A stretch of 64,000 bases of DNA from assembly GCF_965638725.1 (NCBI RefSeq), contig NC_134970.1, forward strand, positions 6,182,001-6,246,000, in the 5' to 3' direction. The notes under the pieces were generated by a model. That model was not told the origin of the DNA. It did no database searches and saw only the letters and a list, made by a program, of their open reading frames with translations. This document shows, in pieces, positions 1-11,841 of this stretch; position 1 is the stretch's first letter; every line of letters starts with the position of its first letter. The stretch is from Aptenodytes patagonicus (taxonomy: Eukaryota > Chordata > Aves > Sphenisciformes > Spheniscidae). A program made the translations under genes and the position numbers.

Positions 1-3000
1 GGTCACCCCGTTATCTCTCTTCCCCCTGCAGCAACGTGGCGGGTTTCAGCCCCTCGGGGGTTGCTGTTTCTGGGAGCAGTGTGACCTCGCTGGAAGGTGA
101 CACTGTAGGACCTGGCTGTAATTTGCATCGCAGTCGCCTTCGTTGGACGCACGGATCGTTGCGTAGTCTCGTCTGTGCTGGGAACGGCCTGAACGGCTGA
201 CGGGGGAGGCGGAGGTCAGGCTGTTCAGGCTGGCATGTCATGACGGTTCGACGACGAGGGTGAAGTGCTGCCCCTTCTGCAGCAGAGCTGGTGTCAGGCT
301 GGCGCCCTGCTGAACCGTCGGCGCTGAGAAAAGGCAGCTTTGTTCATTTAAAACGCGGCGGCCTCCGACTCTCGTGGTTCGTCGGCGGTTAGAAGAGCTG
401 CAGGAGCTTGGAGGGATGCTTCACCCCCCTAAGAGCTCACGGGTGGTCAGAGCTGGCGTGGCACCCACCGGCTTTCCTTGCTCCGCTGGCCCTGCCTGCC
501 ACCCTCTCTTCTTTTTATCGAGCCAGACAGTGCTGTAAGCCACCGCAGCTCCCTCTGGGTGTGATCTGAGGTGTGGGGTATCCTCAGCCTCTCCGGTCAG
601 TGGAGCTGGTACGTGGCTGCCCCGGGGCCCTGGCATAAGCGAAGTCCTGGCCTCTGCTCTCCTCATCTCTAAGCGATCTCAGTTGCCATCGGGAGTAGGA
701 ATCCAACCTTATCTTGCCTGTAGCAGTGAGCACATCATTTCCCTACTGGGAGGGGTCCCCTTAAAGTCAGGGAAGCAATTAACAGTAACATTAAGCTTGT
801 AGATAAGTGCTAAATTAATAATGGAATAATCTCTTCTATTCTCTTCCGATTCTCTCCTCTACTGAAGTCAAGTGCTGCCAGGGGCTGTGGGGTGTTTTGT
901 GTCGGCTTTCAGATGCACGCAGCGTCTCTCCGGGAGCTGACATACGAAATGGTGGTGCTGGTATCAAAGACATTTTCTCATTTAAAAGCTGCTCTTGCGG
1001 AGGCTTGGAGGATAGTTTAAGAGGAAAATTTAGAACCCCAAAGGTAACAGTTAATGAGCTTGACATCTGAAGTAGAGTTAAAGATGGAAAAAAAAAATCT
1101 GGGAAAGCATTCCGCGGTTGGGGTCTAATTAACATAGTTTCGGTAAAGAACAGGCACAATTTGCTAAATTGGAATTCTTTGGCCTTGTGAGTAAAGGAAG
1201 ACCACTTGACATAATCTATTTAGATTTCCAGGAAGCCTTTTAACAAGGTCACTGTTTGCAAGCTAACGGAGGAAGAGATTTGTGATGAGATGTTTTATTC
1301 AAAACAGAGTAGATCAAAATCTGGACAGGAGACGTGGAGAAGAACAAAACAACAAAAAAAAACCCCCGAGAAGAAAGACTTAGTCGTTTTTCATCTTGGC
1401 ATCTCTGACAACAGTGTGCCTGTAACCTTTTCCTGGTCATTAAATGCAGGAAATAGGGGAAGGAAAATAAGATGTGAAATGGGGCTAAATTACTTAATTT
1501 AGCCAAGGCTGGAGGGGGTTTGTGAGGAATATGAGATGAAAGCATGTTGCGGGCAGAGCAATAAAAAAGAAGGGTGATGCGTGGTGGGATAACGTACAAT
1601 CCTTCCACTGGTTTCTAATCAGCGTGGGTTTGGGACCTGGATGTGCTGTCACTGGGGAGGACCAGTGGTGACGTCTGGGTGGGGTCCTGGTGCCTTCCGA
1701 ACAGCCAGGCCATGCCAGGATGCAAGAGCAAAGCAAGCGAGCGATGCCACCTGTGCAAACAAGCAATTTACCTTCGTTTAGAAGGCGTGCGGAGCTGGCT
1801 ACGCCCTCTCATTAAAGCGAGGGCGGAGGTAGGGAGAGGTTCAGAAGTAGGTCGTGAAAGCGAGGAGCCTGGGAGAACGTGTAGGAGGAGGGACTGCAAA
1901 TTTTAGACCTTTTTTTCAGGAAGGAAAAACCCACCTCGTGGCAAAACAGGCAGTACAGCGAGGGGTCTGGGGGCAAGCGATGGTGTTTGTCCCTCCTTAC
2001 AGCAGAAGAGCATTAGCGTAGTCCGTGGAGTGGAAAAGCGGCAGGTTCAAAACGGATCAGCGAAGGTGTATTCTCACGTGCAGGAGCTGGATGCCGTAGG
2101 GAGAACAGAAACGTGAAATTCGGAGTGAAATCGGAAACGCGCGTCGGTGCTGCTATCTGTGATTTGCTAACGTGAACACTGAGCTTGCCGTAGTGTTCAG
2201 TTTTGTGACCCCGCGTGTTGTGGTAGTCTGGTTTTTTTTTGCTAGGTTTTCTGATTATTGACAGTGCAGGAGTTACGGTCATCTGAGTGCTTGGCTTCTG
2301 CTGTAAGATTTTGATACAAGATGAAAGAAACAAAATGACTTTGTTATTTTATGCTTCGAAATTACCAGCAGTGGCAACAGAGGTTAATAGCAGGTTAGTG
2401 CTCACCTAGTTTAGGAGTTCAGTTTAGTGGTGGAGAGTTCCAAGGCTGTAGTGCTGGGCAGCGGTTTTGAACCCCAAATTAAAGCTCATCTCACCGGTGT
2501 TGAAAGCGTTTGCGGCGAGGAAGGTGCTCTGTGTTGCAAAGCTTTTGCTCGCTGGTCGGAAACATTCGACGCTCCGTGTTGTTGGAGGCAGGAACCGTGG
2601 CCTTCTGGACCTGTGACTAGATCTGGTTTTTCTTTGAATGAACTTCAAAGATCCAGGATGCATCAGGAAAAAACCTTTTCACTTTAACAAAAGGTGGCTG
2701 AAGTCTCTCTTTTAAGTAACGAGAACTAATGAAAAGCGTGAGTAGTTCGGGAAAGCGGTGTTTTGTGCCAGCCGTGAACTGAGTCGCACTGAATTTGCCA
2801 CCTAAGTTTTCTGTCCAGAAAACGAGAACAGTAAATTTAAAGCTATTTGCGCTCCATAAGTAGGGCAGAGCTGGAATTCTGCAGAAGTTTTCCGTGATGG
2901 AAATACGTCTTTCTGCCTTGTGTGAGGAGTTCAGGCAATTCTTCTGTATATTTGATACTTACCGCTCCGGGAAGACGGGGTGGTAGGCTCTCAGCGACCG

Positions 3001-3200
3001 TCAAATTTGTTTTGCTGTGATACTGCCTGTGCGTGTGTTTTGTTGATGTCTGTTCAGCAAGCTGGATGTGAGACAATACAGCTGGCAGGCTTCATTTTCG
3101 CCCCGGTTACGCTCGGTGCATGAGTGGTGGATCCGTGACAGTTACTTGCACGGTTTAACGTGATGGAATTTAGTATTTTCATCTTTGTTTTTCTTTATAG
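1..3200 (+). other. Probable intron 1 of TIMM17A (no exon found)
   Basis: The first recognisable TIMM17A exon starts at 3201 with one base completing a split codon, so a short coding exon (about 26 bases in this family) must lie upstream. I searched this stretch for the expected acidic N-terminal start and did not find it, so it is probably outside the window. Apart from a small LINE remnant near 1190-1265 the sequence shows no other element or gene I can support. Confidence 0.6.
1190..1265 (+). mobile_element. Degenerate CR1-type LINE fragment (reverse transcriptase)
   Basis: Translating the plus strand from about 1208 gives a short stretch resembling the reverse-transcriptase block 'IYLDFxKAF', here IYLDFQEAF followed by a stop. 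This is the usual hallmark of CR1/L2-type LINE reverse transcriptase. Only about 75 bases are convincing and the ends are not defined. It looks old, with a stop codon inside the conserved motif. Confidence 0.45.
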
Positions 3201-6200
3201 TCCCTGGAGGATAATAGATGACTGCGGAGGTGCTTTCACGATGGGAGCGATCGGAGGTGGCATTTTCCAAGCTATCAAGGGGTTCAGAAATTCCCCAGTG
3301 GTAAGTAAAATCATTTGAGAGTGCGTTCGGAGTGCAGTCCTGCTTTCTCTGCCCGTCAACAGTGAATCTGGCCAGCCGAAGGTAAAGGAGGAGAAATCCC
3401 TGTGCGGTGAGAGGGACTGATTAGCGGCCTGCCTGTGATCCAGATGGGTCCTTCACCTTTCTGGGTGAAAGCTCTGCTTTCCCTGTTTGATCTGATGGCA
3501 GCCGGCTGCCCTCCCTTGCTGAGAGACGTCTCCCTCAGGATGGGGAAGTGGAGGGCGCAGCAGAATATGTCCATCTCGGCTGATCGTCTGCCTCTGGTTC
3601 TGTCTACGCGTAAAGATGTGAAGCCTGGGCTGTCCTTCCTCCTCTGGCCTACGCCTCTCCCTTTCTTGCAAGAAATGGAAAGACTCAAAGGAAGAATCTT
3701 TTTCGCCTGCAGATTTATATTAGGGGGTGTTACTTTCTTTAATTAATTTCTTAATTATTAACATTTTTTTATTAACTGGGTTTTTTTGATAGTCAGGTTT
3801 TGTTTAAATGCAGAAGTGTGTGTGAATGTGAAAGTTGAAGTTTAGCCGATGCAAGTCATTTAAGATGTTTCCACTTCCAGGATTCCTGCTGTAAATTTTT
3901 TGCTATAAACCTGTTGTAGAGACATTTGATAACATAAGATCCTGTTTCTACTTGAACGTTTGGTTTAAAACATTTCCCTGGCTTCATATAAAAGGGGTTT
4001 TTGTTGAGTGGTTTTTGGTGTTACTATGCGACAATTTGTTTGCCTAAACTTTCTTAATAAGCCATCAGTTTGAGGTAGGTTTCGTGAATAAATGTTTCCA
4101 AACCAGTCAGAGCCTGCAGATGCTTAACTTGAAAAGGATTATATGCTTTATGCCATTCTTAATTTTGCTTAAGACGTATTAAATAAACCTGTCCACACTT
4201 CTGAGTGCTTGTAGCAAAAATAAAACTTGGGTGTATGTTCTTTAAATTTAACATTTAAATTTAACTTTAAAATTAAATTTAAATTTAACATTCTTTAAAA
4301 AACAGTCATAATTCTGTGGGGTCCCGGATGACTCTGGAAGGCTCAGCGCTGCATTTAGAATTACATTTAGATTGCTTGCTTCTCTTAGCTACTGGGACTG
4401 GGCTGATGAGACAAGGACTAAATATTCCACCTGACCAGCAGGAACGACTAAATTTGGGACAACTGGTGAGATTGCTGCTGCCAGCCGAGCGCAGTGCTCC
4501 TGGTACATGGGCGTCTGCGACAGGGTTGAGGTGGTTTGTACTAAAGTAGGTAAAACACTGCTGGAAATGTAATACGACAGCGTGCAGGTCTCCTCAAACG
4601 CGGCCCCGTGGCACCCTTCCTCTGGGTGGGTTTCCCTGTCCTCCGTGGACAGAGTCTCCTCCCTGCGGTTACCTGCATGCTGCTGTTTGCTCCGCTGGTG
4701 TCCTCTGTGCAAACTGCGTCAAGCGACCGGGCGTCAGATGGGAACAAAGAAACGATAGACGTGGAAAAATAAATATGCTTATCTTGCTAAAAGTGTTACT
4801 TCAGATGTCTCGTTCGGTCCCCACTAGGCCACTCAGGCAAACTCTGAACTCAAATTGCTCAATGCCTGATGGCTGTAATTCATTTCTGTAGTTGACAGGT
4901 GTATTATAAGGGAGTGATAAATACTAAAGTATGTGTAAAATGCGGTTTCTGTCAGCTCCTGATCACAGCTGTTGAGGGAGCTTAGACCTATGTTGGGCCC
5001 GTGGCAAGTTTTTGCTATATACAAGTCAGATTGGCTGTAAGACTTCACTCTTTTATTTTAACTGTCATTGCTCTTTTATTGTAGGGTGTAAACCACCGGC
5101 TGCGGGGAAGTTTGACAGCTATTAGAACAAGAGCTCCGCAACTGGGAGGTAATTAATTTCGTATTGCTGTTGCAGTCAGTTGACTGTTGGTAGATAACCG
5201 GGGAATATCACGTGGCACAAGCGCAGTGACACCTGAGCTGTGGGCCAGCTGTGTTTCAGTGGGGTTTGTTAGTCCAAGCAATGAGTAAGCACGGTTCTGA
5301 TGCATCCAGAATTAGTTTGGTGTGGAGGAAACACGCTTGTGTTCATGGAGTGATAAGCCAGGGTTAATGATTTTGTCATATTTTAAGCAGCTCTGTGCAG
5401 AGCTGCCTGGGAGCCTGTGCATTGTGCGCGGGGTTTTAAAATAAACAAAACTGACTCATTAAAAGGAACGCTCAAACTTGGAGGAACAATGAAGTGGATG
5501 GGTCGGGCTGGGTAGGATTTCAGACTGTTCCCCTGGGGTCAGCTAGGTAAATTTCAGTCATTTTTGTGAAGCGAGTTTTGCGCTTGGAAGTGTAAAAATC
5601 ACAAAGCCGCAGCTTGAGTCAAAGTGGCGTCGTGACCTCTTAAAGGTCACGCTGTGGCCACGCGCTGCCCTGTGCCATTAGGCCGTTCTGACAGGCAAAT
5701 TGAATTAATGCATTACAGGAGAAAAGGGGAGAGTGGTGTTGAGCACGGAACCGTTGGCTGCAAAGAAATCGGGGCCGCAGGCTGAAAAGGCTTTGTGGCT
5801 GCAGCCTGCGGGGTCTGTGCACAGAGAGAGGCACCTCCTGGTTTTTAGCTGGTGTTAATCTGGTATAAAGCGTTAGACACCTCAAATTAAGGAGGGCTGA
5901 GTTTATTCTAAATAGTATTTTTCCCCAAATGAGTCTGGAGGTCAGTATTTATTTTAATTTATAATACACATTGTTGTTAAAAGACTTCAGAATTTGCGTT
6001 CTGAAAACTTGCATTCTCTTTGCATCTGCCATACAATACCGACCAGTGCCCATCTTCTGAGATGCCAGGAGCAGGATTAGGATAAGGTGCGAAATTACTC
6101 TGCGTCATTCTCTATGAGGAAATATGTTTAAAAAGTGAAAAATATGAAAGTTCCCTGAGCTAATCTGGCTTTATTAGGATGGAAGTTCCGTTATCATCAC

Positions 6201-8462
6201 TGTTTGGTAAGCTTTCTGTCATTAAATATAAATTAGTGAGATGATATATGAAACGTGTGTATGTGTAATACGTGTGTCACCTGGCAAGTTGAGAATTTTT
6301 CGCGGTATTGATTTTAACTTGCGTTTGGTTCTTTGTGGGTCTGAGTATCCTTCCACGTCTGAAAGCAAGCACGCTAATACTACACCATCTCTTGATTACA
6401 TGGCTGCAGCGCGGCTGCTTTCTCTAAACCGGTTTTTGGGGTTTTTTTAACAGGTAGCTTTGCTGTCTGGGGAGGTCTCTTCTCCATGATTGACTGCAGT
6501 ATGGTCAGAATGAGAGGGAAAGAAGACCCGTGGAATTCAATCACAAGCGGAGCCCTGACTGGAGCCATATTAGCTGCAAGAAGTAAGAAACTGAGGATAT
6601 CAGATATCAGATAAAACTTCTGTACTCTGAATGTACAGTTCTCATCGTTACAGCGACGCAACAGTCTACGATACCCAAATTGGAATTTACTTCCTCAGAG
6701 AAATTGAAAGATAATCTGGAACTTTTGTCCTGTGCTTATGAAAGTAGTAATTATGTTCTCAAACATTAGCGGTGTTCCTTTGTTTCCTTGAGGAAGAGTT
6801 GCCCACTAATTATCCCTTTACTGGTGATGCTAATGAGGCTTAATGGATGCAAAATTACCGCTTCTGAGTCTGCTTATAGGAGAGACTGTAACTAAAGAAA
6901 GAGAGCTGTAACATGCGAAGCAATGCACCAAAGAAGTAAAAAGTGTCGTTTTGTGCTTTTTATTTTTAGATGGACCTGTTGCCATGGTCGGATCTGCTGC
7001 GATGGGAGGAATTCTCCTAGCTTTAATCGAAGGAGCTGGTATTCTGTTAACAAGATTTGCCTCCACACAGTTTCCCAACGGTAAGGAGCCGTCGGACTGT
7101 GGCATCGCCAGGCTTTTATAGTGCAGTCTTTACTAGCGTACCTCTTCCAGTCATTAGTCTTACCACAGAGTGAATCTACTCTGCCGGTTGCCAGCTTCTA
7201 AGGCTGTAGAAAGTCAAGGAGGAGCCGCACGCTGCCGGTGACACCGGACTGTCATCAGCTCCTCCCCACGGGGTGGCTGGAGGCTGCATGGCTGAAAGCA
7301 GGGACGACCCCGCTGTCCCCGTCTTCTGCCCTGTCCCCTGATGCAGCCACGCAAGCTGTCAGATGGTGGCAGCAGTATTGTAGTCAGCGGCGGGTGACGC
7401 AGCAGGTTTGAGGGAATAGCAAGCCGCGGGCAAGAGGGACGCTGCTGGCAGGCTGGCTGTGCTCTGTGGGTGAATGTGCGGGCAACCCTGGTTTAAATGA
7501 GGTGATCAAGATCAGCAGGCAGATACAGATAAAAGATTTCAAAGAGGGCTGCTGGCGGCGGCGTTTTTTTCCTAAACTGCTTCAAAAACTAGATCCCTTT
7601 TTTTTTTTCCCTCCCCCTAAGTAAAATGCAGGCTGAGGTGTCAGTTAGCCGAGTCGGTAACCGTTTGTGTAAATACTTGCCTGTGCAAAATACTCCATAC
7701 CTCTGTTGGCCCACCTTATTTTGGGAGGAATACAGACAAAAACGCTAGTGTTTGTTGAAGGGATTAGTAGCAAGCCACTAATTCCTGAGAGGCTTCCCTC
7801 TCAGCTTTGTTCACTGATGTTCTTTGTTCAATCTGAATTATAACAATTTCTGTTCTTAATACAAAGGCATTTTAAAATTAATCTGCGTTACAGAAGGGGT
7901 ATCATCTGTCCGTTACAATTTATTCTCTCTAAAATTAGCATACAGTAAACGTATTGCTTCCCTCCAGCAGAACGTCGGTGAGAGGAGTCGGGAAGCTGAC
8001 TCCACAATCATTTGTTCCGTTTCACTGGCTTGCTTTATTGTCGGGCAAGTCGCCGTGGGTAAACCTTTACAGAGTGGCTAAGTTCAGCTGAAGGGCAATA
8101 AGGCATAGGTTTCCAGCTCCTTTAGGCGACTGAAAATGTTTCCCTCTCACTGCTCCGATTCATTTCCCCATTAGTAAAGGAGATACTCTGTGTTGGACTG
8201 AGGCTCTTGTCAACGCGTAAAGCTCTTGAACTCCTTTGAATGAAAAAAAAAACCAATGTAAAGTCTTGTTATTGGCTTCATTAATTTTAGAGGGGATTTA
8301 TATTAAAAATGCTGTGAATGTGTTTCATGCTTTTAGGAGGAAGGATCTCTTGTCTTTTCCTAATATTTGCCTTCTCTTGCCTTATTCGCAGGCCCTCAGT
8401 TTTCAGATGACCCCTCCCAGCTGCAGCCCTCTCCATTTGGCGACTACAGACAGTACCAGTGA
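3201..8462 (+). CDS. TIMM17A: TIMM17A, mitochondrial inner-membrane import subunit (5' partial)
   Basis: Core channel-region subunit of the TIM23 presequence translocase of the mitochondrial inner membrane. Exons are 3201-3300, 5085-5148, 6454-6582, 6970-7080 and 8392-8462; all have GT/AG borders and join in frame (phases 1-0-1-1-1). They encode the Tim17 family core: the DDCGGAF motif, a glycine-rich first membrane segment, the conserved loop [10 protein letters not shown], and further glycine-rich helices. The C-terminal tail ending GDYRQYQ is characteristic of the A paralogue. About 158 residues are present. With the missing short first exon the protein would be about 166, close to the human 171. 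The gene converges on ADIPOR1. No AATAAA was found in the 3' flank to about 9480, so the 3' end is undefined. Identity as TIMM17A rather than TIMM17B rests on the C-terminal tail. Confidence 0.95.
4237..4300. repeat. AT-rich simple repeat in TIMM17A intron 2
   Basis: An imperfect alternation of TTTAAATTTAA-type words runs through this stretch, largely self-complementary. It is a low-complexity repeat without further features. Confidence 0.6.
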
Positions 8463-11095
8463 TTATCCTCATTCTCCTAGTCCATGTTGTACCCGGGCTG
8501 TAATTTAAAATGCTGGAGGACCGAGATGTGGTATGTCTTTACACCAGTGGTAGTCTCTTACGCAAACCATGCCAAGAGGACCTTCAGCACTCTTCAGCGT
8601 AAAGCTGCACAGGAGAACTTTCAGAAGATGACAGATCTATTTATTCATGATAGATTCCATTGCTGTAGTGTTGATACATGTCTGATAGAATACACGTTGA
8701 TTTAAGACAAGGACCACATGGAGTCTTGTCATCCTTTGGACATGGACTGAAGTGAAAGTCTTTGGAGGCTTCTCTGGGATGTGGCGTTGACCATCTGCAG
8801 TGAACGCAGCTTGGAATTTAGCCACTTCCCTGTCGGATTTAGGTCGCTACACGTATTTCAGCTTAAGGAAAACAATTCATCTACACGCAGTTTTACATTC
8901 CTAAAGTGAATATTATTGGGAAAATGTGCAAGCCAGTGAAAATTACTTCCAGCAATATATATTTCGCTGCTGTTCTTTGTTTCCTCCGCTGCCGCCACGC
9001 AGCCCAAGTTCTTTGGTTAAAGCAGAATCTGCCGTTTGTGGATCCGCAGGCTGCAGCCGTACCTCCGCCTTCCCCTAAACCCGCAAGGCTTTCAGCCCCT
9101 TTTAGCAGGAGGCGGCAGCAAACTAATCCTTCAGCTCCGCTGCTGCTTACTGCGGCCCTCGCAGCGGGCCTGGAAGGGAACACCGCAGACAGCTTCCCCC
9201 TCCTAGAACTGCGGTGAGGCGTGTGTAGGAGCCCCGAACAGAGAACGCGTGGGCCTGTGGGGGCTGGAGGGGGAAGCGTTGCACCTGCCTGCGTGCTGCC
9301 AGCGCAGCCTCTTGCCTTTTCACCTCGGATCCAGTCCCGAGCACAACTAAAACATCTGCTCTGTGTTTTTGTTCTTAAACTCCAGTTGTGGAGGCATGTT
9401 CCCTTTTGCCAGCAGTTAAAAAAAATCATATCCGGTGAGGTTTTCTGTTGTTAATACTAGTTAATACTATTGTTTGCTGGCAGTTCCTGATAGAATACCC
9501 ATATTCAGAAAGACTTGCGTAATGTTATCTGAGCCGCTTCGTGGCTTTTCCTCTGCCCAGGAAGGAGCTTGACCTCTGCGCTCTGTCAGGAAACTAAGTC
9601 AGACCCCTGTAGTAGGAGGAGAGGATGGAAATAACAGAAGCGGTCACAGTAATGGTCGACCAGTGGCTGAATTAGCGTTGTACGAAGCCTGCATGCACGC
9701 GCGAGATCCTGAACGTCCATGTCCTGTCATCCTGTGAAAGCGACATTTTCCTGTTTCCACCCCCCTGCCTGGCCTAGAACCGCTCCAGGACCGCCGGGGC
9801 TCGCATCTCTGGTACCTTGCTGTTTTGTGTAGCTGCTGGTGGTGTGTAATTTTCGAAAACCTTAAGCGCAAAAGCAGAGAGTGGGAGTGTGTGTGTCTGT
9901 GTGTGTGAAGGCTTGTCTTCCTTTGCCGCTTACCTGGTTCCTCTGGCGAATTGTCAAGGCAATTTTCTTGGTTTGTGTCAGTCGGCCGGTGCCCTCTCCT
10001 GTTCCCGGTTGAGACCCTGGCCGTAGGGGAGTGGGTGAGTCTCTGGTCTTTGAGAGAGAATTACACTCGGCTCTCAGCAGCTGCGGAGCCTCCCCCGTGT
10101 ATCCAGATGTGCGTGTTAATCACCAGATGTTTTCCCATACTCTTGATTTGATACAGGCTTAGAGCACTCGGGCGATGTTCAAATCTGCGTGCAGCTCCGG
10201 GGTTTCGGTCTCCGGCCTGGCCCTCGCACCGCTGAGCTCTCCTTAGGGGTTTGCTGGGAGGCGAGACGACTCAGCCGAGTCCTCTCCTGCCCGTATTTAA
10301 GCAGCAGCCTGGAGCACGTGGGTGACCTCTCCCACCAGTGCTTTGTCGGGGAGCAGGCTCGGGCCGGGGAGGGACACGGGGGTGCACAGGGGAACCTCCT
10401 GCTCCCCACCCTGGCCCTGCCTTCCTGGTCCCCAAAGCCAGGCCACATCCAAACCTCTCAAAAAAGGGGTCACCACACAACCCTTCCCTGCAGCAGCGAC
10501 TCCCCGCCTGCCGGGGAGAGCAGGGACACGTGCTGCCGGTGCTGGCTGTGGCCCGGGGGCTGCGGTGGCCCTGCCAGGCGCTCCTCCCTCAGCCCTCTGT
10601 AAGGGGACGGGCTTCGGCTGCCCCAGAGGAGCTTTGCTCAGCTCAGCTCTTCCCCTCTAATCCCCCTTGACCGCCTGCGCTGGACGGTCGCTCACACGCT
10701 TCTGCGCAAGGTTTAGAGTGTCCCTTCACTCCCCAGACACCGACCGGGTTGCGGCATCTAGAAAAGATGCACGGGCAGCTCGTGTCTCACCTCCTCACCC
10801 TCGCTGATCCCAGGAGGGAAGCCTTCGCCCGGCCGGGGAAGCATTTCCTCCCCTCTCACCTCCACAACACCCAAGAGGTTCCCATGTTTTATTTTGGCCC
10901 TTGGGGCTGTCCAGCCTCGCTGCTGCGGCCGGACGGATCCCGCTGCCCCTCACGGGTGCTCCTGCCGTTCAGCCTTTGAGGGGACACGCTCCTGGGGGGT
11001 GCTCGGAGCCCTCTCCCCAGAAGCAGCCCACACCCCGAGCAGCTTCGCTACACCCACCCCAAAAAACCGAGACGGACACCAGCAGCACGACACTG
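8463..11095. other. TIMM17A 3' UTR and intergenic spacer before ADIPOR1
   Basis: The stop codon of TIMM17A ends at 8462 and the following AT-rich sequence is likely 3' UTR for some hundreds of bases. No canonical polyadenylation signal is evident. From about 9000 the sequence becomes GC-richer with many short open frames on both strands; none shows a recognisable family, good splice context or conserved motif. I see no gene. Confidence 0.6.
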
Positions 11096-11108
11096 AACTA
11101 TTGACCTT

Positions 11109-11114
11109 TTTATT
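11109..11114 (-). terminator. ADIPOR1: ADIPOR1 polyadenylation signal AATAAA (minus strand)
   Basis: TTTATT on the plus strand reads AATAAA on the minus strand, about 730 bases beyond the ADIPOR1 stop codon. It would place the transcript end near 11090-11098. The 3' UTR between includes A/T-rich and homopolymer stretches. Confidence 0.6.
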
Positions 11115-11841
11115 TCAATCAGCTACAGCGGCTCTACATTCCCCTAAACACACTGTCCTTCCTTTACTACCACAGACAGCGAGGGAGCCGAGTACACTGC
11201 GGTGGCAGCAAGTCTTTTTAAAGCTTAGTATTAAATATTAAATATTCTCTCATTTATGTTTACATTACTTTGTCAAGGAAAACAAACAAACAAAAAAAAA
11301 AAGACAATTAAAACTTAAGTTACATGAATCTGTGCCTGTGCCCTGGGCAGCAGCACCGGGGGCCGCAGAGCTGCCCCCAGCAAGGCGGCTCTGCTGCGAG
11401 GGATATGCAAAAAATCTCTGGCCCCGGGCCTGGTAGTGCGTGACTCCGCTCGCTCCGGCGGTGAGCTCGGGGAGGGGGTGCTCGGCTGTGCCGGGAGCGG
11501 GGTACCCGCGCCCTTTGCTTTCGGAAAGCGGCATGCCTGGGAAGGTCGGATGACCCCGGTGCAGCTGAAACGCTGTCTGGAGGAGGCGAGGCCGCGAGAG
11601 CGCGGCAGGGCTGGCTGCCGGCGCCTGCGTCGCCTCCCCTCAGCCCCAGCAAAGTGCGTGGGGAAGGGGGTGAGGATTTGGTCGACAACTTTGCTAAAGA
11701 ATTTTTCTTCCCCCCCCCCCTAAAAAAAAAAAAAAACAACCAACCAACCAACAACCCCAAACAGTTTTGAGTCTTCCTTTGATTTTAGCAAAGACAGAGT
11801 TTAAAAAGCACTTAGGAAGCTTGTACTAAAATCGGGCGCCC